Origin: Ophthalmolycus amberensis
Taxonomy: Eukaryota; Chordata; Actinopteri; Perciformes; Zoarcidae
Length of the DNA: 64,000 nucleotides
Direction of reading: 5' to 3'
Assembly: GCA_024529925.1 (NCBI GenBank)
Contig: JAFEUB010001490.1
Location: 506,001 to 570,000, forward strand
Below the pieces are notes generated by a model. It was not told the origin of the DNA and searched no databases. It saw only the letters and a program-made list of their open reading frames with translations. Both the position numbers and the translations under genes were made by a program. Shown here piece by piece: positions 58,086-64,000 of this stretch (its first letter is position 1; every line of letters begins with the position of its first letter).

Positions 58086-58636
58086 GTGTCTCTGGGCTGG
58101 GCGTTAGCAGCTCCTCAGTTCCAGCCAGGTGTAAATCTTCCTGGACTGGAGTGTTGGCAGGTAGTTCCACAGCAGGTGTCAGATGAGCCGGTACTTTGGG
58201 GCTCTGGGACTGAAACATCCCACAAATCTGTCCCACTGCAACATCAACAATTTCACTCAGCAGCACTGGTGCGAAGCTCTTGACCCTGTGCACCAGGATA
58301 TCGTGTGGGTGCGCCTGTCTGATCTTTGTTAGGATAGACAGGACCATGTCATCCCTGATGGAGTGGGAGAAGGTGGCCTGACGCTTCACACTGGTGAGAG
58401 CTTCGGAGACTTTGTCCAAAACAGCCTTTGTAACCCAAACAGACATTTTGCTGAGTTTGAGGGAACGCATATTTAAGAGGGGACGAGGTGAAAACACCCA
58501 GAAGCCCTGCAGGACTCTGGGAACAACTTCTAACGCCACCTCTTCTGGACTGAGTTCTTTGGAGCAGGGAGCCTCCTGCGTCTTCTTTCTCAGGATCTTG
58601 GCGCAATCTTTTGCCGTGCTGAGGACTTTAGGACAT
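58045..58636 (-). CDS. Long downstream exon, or start of a repeated tail (isoform b)
   Basis: After the acceptor GATTGTAACCTACAG the frame runs CPKVLSTAKDCAKILRKKTQ through VLQGFWVFSPRPLLNMRSLK, VWVTKAVLDKVSEALTSVKR and KSFAPVLLSEIVDVAVGQIC to a stop at 58,045. The middle is amphipathic and Val/Leu-rich and looks like a folded helical domain. I do not recognise the family. The Met at 58,653 lies in intron sequence, so the splice-site start is preferred. Near 58,085 the tail enters Pro/Ser-rich repeats that are open in a different frame from there on (57,552-58,080), pointing to a one-base frameshift, either a real mutation or a sequencing error. Confidence 0.55.
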
Positions 58637-58909
58637 CTGTAGGTTACAATCATTACAATTAGTTTTTAAAACCCTTGAGAATATCACATAGAGGTTAAAA
58701 GCACTGTACTTTAACTGTTGATACATATGTGTCAAATACAACTCACTGAAAAGTAGGAGGTGAGGCGCGAATTGGCTTCAAACTCAACATCCCTCATTTT
58801 ATTGCTGACATTTACTGCTCACAACTGAGACAAGGAATTACACATGAGGTACGGTTAAGTCATATTTACAAATATAACAAAAATAATGTAAAAATTCACT
58901 CCAAACTAC

Positions 58910-58985
58910 TCAAAGTTCTTGTCTTTCCAGTGTCAGCAGAGGCTTGGTGTCCTCGTCAAAACCCTCCAGTTCAAACTCCCAAAGG
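58910..58985 (-). CDS. Short terminal exon of the same gene (isoform a)
   Basis: The acceptor TTTTGTTTCTTTTCGAAG is pyrimidine-rich and matches in phase. The exon codes for LWEFELEGFDEDTKPLLTL and ERQEL, then TGA at 58,910-58,912. If used, it closes the protein with an acidic tail and makes the 58,636 exon untranslated or a separate isoform. Confidence 0.55.
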
Positions 58986-59104
58986 CTTCGAAAAGAAACA
59001 AAACAATTACATTTTCACTGTTACTCTACATTATCAGAGTAATATTAGTGTGACATGAGCATAGTTTCAGATGTAGTGATGGACCGTCTGTCTCAGCAGC
59101 TCAC

Positions 59105-59207
59105 CGTTCTCTCAGACTATTTTTGCTCTCCTTCAAAATGAGGTTGATCATGTCTTCAGCAGTCACCTGAAGCTGTTCCTCACCTGTTGAACGGCGTTGA
59201 TATTTCT
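59105..59207 (-). CDS. Internal exon of an uncharacterised gene
   Basis: 103 bases with a good acceptor on the minus strand (ATACATTTCAG before 59,207) and a donor (CG followed by GTGAGC) at 59,105. Open in one frame: KYQRRSTGEEQLQVTAED then MINLILKESKNSLRE. Hydrophilic, probably helical, with no known domain. It ends with two bases of an Arg codon. Two different downstream exons (58,985 and 58,636) have acceptors whose first base completes that codon as Arg. The upstream exons are not in view: Polinton relics and solo repeats fill the next 1.4 kb. Family not recognised. Confidence 0.6.
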
Positions 59208-59239
59208 CTGAAATGTATACGATCAAAAGATGAATTATC

Positions 59240-59755
59240 TCGGATGACCGCTACAAATGCACAATGTTAAGATCGTGTCAGCCAGCGTATTAGTGAAAAC
59301 AGTGTCTGTTGCCCCTACAGTCATGCTGGCTCACAGCAGAGCTTTACAGCATAATGCTAAATATGCTATCGACAGAGTTGCTTTGAAGACATTCTCCATC
59401 CCTGCAGGGACAAGGGTGTGCAACCAGGAAAACCTCCACATAGGACAGATCCCTAAATTCTTTATAATAGGTTTTGTCGACAACGAGGGTTACACAGGGT
59501 ACACGTAATAAACAGGGTACATGTAATCCCCTTCATTTTGGGCACTATGACAGAGTTCATAACTCTATATGCCGACGGACATTCCTACCCTGCGAGACCT
59601 TTTCAAGCACACTTCCAGAGAGGCCAGTAGAATGTTACCAGATGATACAAGCAACAGGTCGTCATTTAAAAGATAGCTCGCTGGCCGCAACCCGTGAGTT
59701 TGGCGGCGGTTACTCACTGTTCTGTTTTAATTTGGAGCCCGACGACTGATGCTCA
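59240..59755 (+). pseudogene. Polinton/Maverick (adintovirus-like) capsid-type protein relic, F54H12.2-like
   Basis: Frame 59,257-59,508 contains AHSRALQHNAKYAIDRVALK, TFSIPAGTRV, LHIGQIPKFFIIGFVDN, the conserved block of the 'uncharacterised protein F54H12.2-like' family carried by Polintons and related viruses and thought to be a virion structural protein. It stops at 59,508 after a near-repeat (CAGGGTACACGTAA / CAGGGTACATGTAA). Later family segments appear in other frames, ending with GGGYSLFCFNLEPDD at 59,749. At least two frame breaks, and the N-terminal half is missing. An old, inactive copy. Confidence 0.75.
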
Positions 59756-59841
59756 GGGAATGTTTCGCTAATTTAAACGGGGAATGTGAGACTGGAAGCC
59801 CGTTTCAGTGTGCCTCTCCCCCGCACTGTTAATCTCATGTT

Positions 59842-60181
59842 TTGGAGATAAAACTTAACTGAATTTCAGGAGCAGGACCACACCTCAGCCACTCGTCCAC
59901 TTCCGGCCACACTCCTATAAATACCTACCCACTCTAAGCCTCGGCACACTCGCATTTTCTGCACCCCACCCTCCCTCCCTCTTGTTAATGGTTATCTCCC
60001 CCCATAGTCATCATGCTCCTATCCCATGGAGATCGGGGGTTCTGCAAGGCCCGGGAGCCGCAGTGGATCCTCAGCTAAGCCTCTCCCAAACTGCATCAGG
60101 CCAAATCTCCATCAACCATTCCTCACACTCCAAACAACCGACGAAGGCTCGCTCCGGCCGAGGTGGGGGCCTAAGCTAGTG
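59842..60181 (+). mobile_element. Solo copy of the split-repeat element (A-C-B on + strand)
   Basis: 340 bp, the reverse complement of the 22,349 copy with few differences. In this orientation the A part shows a good TATA box (CTATAAATACC, at about 59,916) followed by the GC-rich leader, as a promoter-bearing repeat should. It sits between the two Polinton relics. No target duplication seen. Confidence 0.85.
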
Positions 60182-60239
60182 AAATTCTATTAAATAGGCG
60201 TCAAGTGCTTTTGGATTCCTACTAAAAAACAACTAAAGT

Positions 60240-60606
60240 ACTGGCTGGCTGTTTATATTACAAAACACAGGCATGGATATTTCTCTGACAGTTTTGGGAA
60301 CCCTCCCAACTGACATGTTTCCAAATGCAATAGTGATACTGCGGGTACCTTGAGATGTGTGACAATGACAAAACAACCTTCATGAGGTGGCATGACAGTT
60401 TGTGGAGGAACATTTGATTTCCAAGCAGAGATTCGGAGCTACTGCAGCAATGATGTAGAAGTGTTGCGCAGGGCCTGCACTGTTTATCCAGAGACTTTGC
60501 TGGAGTGAACACAACTTGATCCTTTTGCATTCACCCTGCTGGCATCTAGCTGTATGGGAGTGTTCAGAACATTGTTTCTCCCCAAAGACACAGTGGCTCT
60601 GACGTA
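60240..60606 (+). pseudogene. Polinton/Maverick protein-primed DNA polymerase B fragment
   Basis: Plus-strand frame with FDFQAEIRSYCSNDVEVLRR and then, after a stop, LDPFAFTLLASSCMGVFRTL. YCSNDVEVLRRAC is the exonuclease III motif (Tyr and Asp spaced by three) of the Polinton-type polymerase, and the following block is its usual continuation. The rest of the polymerase is cut off at 60,607, where an LTR fragment begins. Stops at two places. Same strand as the capsid-type relic, so both belong to one degraded element. Confidence 0.7.
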
Positions 60607-60607
60607 T

Positions 60608-61046
60608 TGTTGGGAACGTAAAGGAGCGTGTTTGGGTTATCAGCATCTAAGAAACTAAATTCTTGACATCAATAGAGTTATTGATGTAAGTAACAATTAT
60701 TAATGATTATTAATAATAACGGGGCACCACCCTGCGAACAGGGTCCAATAACCAAACGATAAAACTAAGTCTCATAATTAGTGTTCACTCATAATGTCAA
60801 TAGTCTGAGTACTATTACACATTCAGAGTGAAAGTGAAGGTTTAAGTTCGAGCACAGACCACATATACAGTTATTATCACAATACGCATTCACAAAGTAA
60901 TCACAGACAGCTGCTCTTTAAAATATAACAGAGTTTATTACGTTCTAATACTAATGATCTAGTCAACTAATATCTAAACTAACAACAACTATACATTCAT
61001 GAGCACGCTATCTAAAATCAACAGACTATTGAAAAGAGGGGGGGGG

Positions 61047-61088
<42 letters not shown>

Positions 61089-61098
61089 GTGTGTCTGT
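60608..61098. mobile_element. Truncated LTR, relative of 26,981
   Basis: Starts TGTTGGGAACGTAAAGGAGC and follows the 26,981 LTR closely for about 430 bp, to a (GT)n tract (about 61,050-61,095), after which similarity ends. The break at the microsatellite suggests slippage or recombination there. Confidence 0.88.
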
Positions 61099-61181
61099 GG
61101 ATATGTTATGGCTGGACTTTTCACCTGATTACACACCAGCATTATGAGGACTTAGTTGGTATATACGGACCATGCTGAGGT

Positions 61182-61375
61182 CCTCATAAAACAAAGAGTG
61201 TAAACGCCGTTATAAGTGTCTAAATAACATACAATCTCTTTTTCGTGGAAAGTCCTTTTTTACCAGCAGCCCTGATTTCTGATCCTCATAAAACAAAGAG
61301 TGTAAACGCCTTATAAGTGTCTAAATAACATACATTCTCTTAAGACCTTCTTTACCAGTTGACCTGATTTCTGTG
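61182..61375. repeat. 101-bp tandem duplication
   Basis: CCTCATAAAACAAAGAGTGT and the following AACGCC and TTATAAGTGTCTAAATAACA recur at 61,182 and 61,283. Confidence 0.9.
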
Positions 61376-61484
61376 TATCCCTGTGTATAGAACAGCGCCT
61401 GCTATCGGCTTGACCATGCTGGTGCAGTTTCACACACATTTTGATGCACACGTTAAATTTTCGCGGGCTGGTTTTACGTCGAGG

Positions 61485-61511
61485 TACGTCAGAGTGACGT
61501 AGGGACGTCAC
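61485..61511. promoter_or_regulatory. Cluster of CRE-like sites
   Basis: TACGTCA (61,485), TGACGTA (61,495) and GACGTCAC (61,504) lie within 27 bp, about 160 bp upstream of a candidate first exon's donor. Known: TGACGTCA-type sites bind CREB/ATF proteins and are common in CpG-type promoters. Confidence 0.5.
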
Positions 61512-61554
61512 GTCCGGGAGCCCTTTAAACACAGAGACAGGCATGGAAGAGACG

Positions 61555-61642
61555 CATGTCCGGTACAGTAGGTGGCGGTATGCACCTATACAAGTTGGTT
61601 GCGACCCGCCAATCAAATTTAAAGAAGAAGAAGAAGAGACGC
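61555..61642 (+). repeat. Dispersed repeat with GAAGAA tail
   Basis: GTAGGTGGCGGTATGCACCT, AGTTGGTTGCGACCCGCC and a final AAAGAAGAAGAAGAAGAG, an arrangement seen in many vertebrate copies. It overlaps the candidate first exon. Confidence 0.55.
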
Positions 61643-61672
61643 ATGGACTCATGGAGGATTAGACACAACCAG
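61643..61672 (+). other. Candidate first (non-coding) exon, 3' end
   Basis: GGATTAGACACAACCAG is followed by GTAAGC, a strong donor at 61,673. Joined to the acceptor at 63,801, the frame of the downstream ATG meets a TAG in this exon, so translation would start in the next exon. The 5' boundary is unknown. Confidence 0.35.
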
Positions 61673-61807
61673 GTAAGCATTTTTATTTGTAAGTATAAAA
61701 CAGAGCTCGCAACAGGTGATTCGGTTAAGACCGGAGGAGATGAGACAGTGTGAGGTGAGATATGATGGCATGCTTTGTGATTTTTAAGGGCAGTCGAGCT
61801 ATGTGGT

Positions 61808-61868
61808 GCGTTGGCGAGCTAGCGTTAGCGAGCTTGCGTTAGCGAGCTAGCGTTAGCGAACGAGCGCT
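61808..61868. repeat. Short GAGCTAGCGTTAGC tandem repeat
   Basis: About four imperfect 14-base units in CpG-rich DNA. Confidence 0.85.
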
Positions 61869-61898
61869 AACATTATCTAACACACTGTGGCTCTAAAC

Positions 61899-63136
61899 TA
61901 GTGGTGTCACGGATCGATCCGTGATCCGTTCGGATCACCCCTCACGGTTCGGATCACCCCTCACGGTTCGGATCACTCATGAACCGCGGATCAATCGAGT
62001 ATTTTTATTTATTTTTTGACAGTGTAATCATCATAGTGTGTAAAGTTCGACTGTTGCTGTTCCTTTTCAAGTAACAAGTCCCCGAATATCAATGCAGAGT
62101 GTCAGTGAACAGATATAAAGCAGTAGTGTGTTCACGTGAACGGAGCAGGTTAGAAGCATTTAACGGTGAAGTCATGGCGAGCGGAGGAACGTCAGAAGCC
62201 GCGGCGTCATTTAAGTCGCAAGTTTGGGAACATTTTGTCTTCCCTGTAACGTATAATGATGGGATGAGGGTGGTGGACGAAACCGTTACGGTATGTAGGC
62301 GTTATTTAAAGAGAGACGCACGACAACGGCAAAACATCGGGCATGTCAGCGACGGGGGACACTCCGGTGTAGAAAACAAAGGATTTCTAAATCTGGTTTA
62401 AATGCTTGAGCCACGCTACGAAGTCCACTCACGCACCCACTTCAGTATGAAGCTGTTCCAGGCCTCTATGAGAAGGAAAAGACTAGAGACTGCTTTCACC
62501 ACGGCGGAGTGATTCTTAGTCCGGTGCTGTAGACACGCCCCCTCTGTGAGCATCACACAGACACACACCTGGTTCAGGTGCTGACAGAAGTATCAGAGTG
62601 AAGCTAGACAGGCCCAATAATATTCCAGTCGCCACAGAAAGGTCTACCCTCTCCCCAGACAATGGAGATATTCTCATCTTTTTGAAAATAATGTCACAGT
62701 AATGGTAAACATTATTGTGTATTTGAATGGCATAACCTGACAGGAAGTAAACACAGACCCAAGTTGTTGCTGAGCAGTTCAGTTCAGTGTAAACAGTGGA
62801 AGCTAGCTCACTGGCTGTTTCTTTCTTTCAGTATTGATCAAAGGACGAGGGTATCAACATACCTCATGTTGCACTTAAACTTAACAGAATTCTTGAATGT
62901 ATTATTTTTATTTATTTCATTTTGTTTCAAATTGGACATCTTCAATATTTTTGTTTTCATGTAAGACTATAGCCCAAAGTTCTTTTTTAAGTGTTCTTGA
63001 AGTTCTTTAATTAATAAATGGAAAGCAAAGTTATATTTGGCTCCTCCCCTTTTCTTTGTTGATCCGAAAAATGATCCAAACCGTGACTCCTGAACCGTGA
63101 TCCGAACCGTGAGGTTTGTGATCCGTGACACCCCTA
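61899..63136 (+). mobile_element. BED-type hAT element with exact 8-bp target duplication
   Basis: 1,238 bp from TAGTGGTGTCACGGATC to GATCCGTGACACCCCTA, flanked by CTCTAAAC on both sides (61,891-61,898 and 63,137-63,144). The left end has GATCACCCCTCACGGTTCG in tandem. Same family as the element at 28,739. Lies in the presumed first intron of the edge gene. Confidence 0.95.
62174..62512 (+). pseudogene. hAT transposase N-terminal relic (BED finger)
   Basis: From ATG at 62,174: MASGGTSEAAASFKSQVWEH, FVFPVTYNDGMRVVDETVTV and CRRYL. This matches the start of ZBED-like hAT transposases (VWKHFGFP...YNDG), but the zinc-binding residues after the first Cys are lost. At 62,399 a TAA interrupts, and the same frame resumes with MLEPRYEVHSRTHFSMKLFQ, which belongs further along the transposase, and ends at 62,512. 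The catalytic region is deleted. Confidence 0.85.
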
Positions 63137-63232
63137 CTCTAAACAAAGTAAAAGGTTAGCGTTAGCATGCCATCGTAGCTTATATCACACCGTCATCTCT
63201 TCCAGTCTTGACCGGATCACCTGCAGTTATCC

Positions 63233-63514
63233 TACCTGTAGTCCCCGAGTACTGGTCCACGTAATCAGTACTAGTGTTAATACCTGTAGTCCCCGAGTAC
63301 TGGTCCACGTATCAGTACTAGTGTTAATACCTGTAGTCCCTGAGTACTGGTCCACGTATCAGTACTAGTGTTAATACCTGTAGTCCCTGAGTACTGGTCC
63401 ACGTATCAGTACTAGTGTTAATACCTGTAGTCCCTGAGTACTGGTCCACGTATCAGTACTAGTGTTAATACCTGTAGTCCCTGAGTACTGGTCCACGTAT
63501 CAGTACTAGTGTTC
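63233..63514. repeat. 6 x 47-bp tandem array
   Basis: Unit TACCTGTAGTCC(C/T)TGAGTA, CTGGTCCACGTATCAGTACT and AGTGTTAA. The first copies differ by single bases (CCCCGAG; CGTAATC). In the presumed intron. Confidence 0.95.
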
Positions 63515-63809
63515 CTACTAGCTCCATTATATGCTAGCGCTAACCTTAAAGCTAATGTTGATAGTGCTTTTACTCTGTGCCTGCAGAGAGGACAGTTAAT
63601 CTTTGATGGTCTAATGATATTCTTAAAAAGTAAACCTGTGAAGCAGTGTCAATTAAAAATATGAATGGAGCAGTTATGCATTTTCTTCATATTTTATCCC
63701 AGTATATTACTGGTTTAAATGGCTATAGAATGTTTTCTGATCATGCATGTTCTATAAATAAAGATGATAATCCTGACAACCATCTTCTTTGGTAATTTCA
63801 GCAAAAAAT

Positions 63810-63915
63810 ATGCAACGGCGAAGACGCATAAATCCAAAGGATGATGCCAAATTCTACACTGATACTGGAGGGGACAAAGTGGGACTTGATGTCAAATACA
63901 TCAATGCCTTCAAAG
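63810..63915 (+). CDS. First coding exon of a gene continuing past the window (possibly SET-domain type)
   Basis: The acceptor TTTGGTAATTTCAG ends at 63,801. ATG follows at 63,810 and a consensus donor (AAAG then GTAAGT) at 63,915. The 35 codons start MQRRRRINPKDDAKFYTD and end GLDVKYINAFK, leaving one base (G) for the next codon. In fish KMT5A-like lysine methyltransferases a similar basic start precedes a Lys-Gly-Arg-Gly-Val-Phe motif that opens the SET domain, and Phe-Lys-Gly at a splice junction would fit. The SET domain itself is outside the window, so the identity is only a suggestion. Start chosen because the upstream exon frame is closed. Confidence 0.5.
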
Positions 63916-64000
63916 GTAAGTTGAATGTTCTGATTTTGTAATCATGATTTAAGTATGAATAAACTTAACGGTATGAAATAGGTTGCGGCATCTTCACCTG

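Noticed and set aside
63233..63514. CRISPR array
   Set aside because: The units repeat completely with no unique spacers, and the genome is eukaryotic.

Overview
The window looks like teleost fish nuclear DNA. It is AT-rich, has no operons, and holds many transposon families with fish-type proteins (hAT with BED fingers, CR1/L2-like LINEs, DIRS-type and split-repeat tyrosine-recombinase retroelements, BEL/Pao, Polinton), tRNA-derived SINEs and (CA)n microsatellites. I cannot name the species. Nearly everything recognisable is mobile DNA, much of it nested. Only two places look like host genes. One is a minus-strand gene at 57.4-59.2 kb with good splice signals and a repeated Pro/Ser-rich tail. 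The other is a 5' end at the right edge (first coding exon 63,810-63,915) whose peptide could lead into a SET-type domain just outside the window.

Layout. 0-1.2 kb: a 23-bp minisatellite with a 21-unit higher-order period, joined to the dispersed repeat it probably grew from. 2-3.1 kb: broken integrase-core gene. 4.4-7.1 kb: old local duplication, one copy carrying an LTR-like insertion. 9.1-10 kb: BEL/Pao fragment. 10.3-13.6 kb: degenerate tandem and dispersed repeats. 15.8-17.1 kb: LINE endonuclease piece, then a decayed DIRS-type RT/RNase H region. 19.7-20.1 kb: hAT MITE with a perfect 22-bp-stem hairpin. 21.9-22.9 kb: hAT element with exact 8-bp target duplication carrying a 343-bp solo repeat. 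23.6-24.3 kb: possible second DIRS-like fragment. 27.0-28.7 kb: 1.7-kb solo LTR. 28.7-32.5 kb: hAT element carrying a 3.1-kb element of the form A1-internal-B1-A2-B2.

33.6-41 kb: dispersed repeats, an ORF1 esterase relic, a TTAA-flanked element splitting a SINE, and a hAT carrying an internally deleted LINE. 42.2-54.1 kb: a young tandem duplication (6,494-bp unit) whose breakpoint lies 23 bp inside a hAT element. 54.1-55.3 kb: that hAT, with a tRNA-derived SINE inside. 57.4-59.2 kb: the minus-strand gene. 59.2-60.6 kb: Polinton relics (capsid-like protein and DNA polymerase B), split by another solo repeat and cut off by an LTR fragment. 61.4-63.9 kb: CRE-rich promoter-like DNA, a candidate first exon, an intron with a BED-type hAT and a 6 x 47-bp array, and the edge exon.

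The strongest candidate for something undescribed is the element at 29,201-32,291. Its end repeats are split (A1 far away; B1 and A2-B2 together), with no terminal inverted repeats and no clear target duplication. That is the architecture of Ngaro/PAT-type tyrosine-recombinase retrotransposons. Two isolated 340-bp copies elsewhere in the window fit recombinational solo products. Its 2.5-kb GC-rich interior shows no RT, RNase H or recombinase, so it would be non-autonomous.
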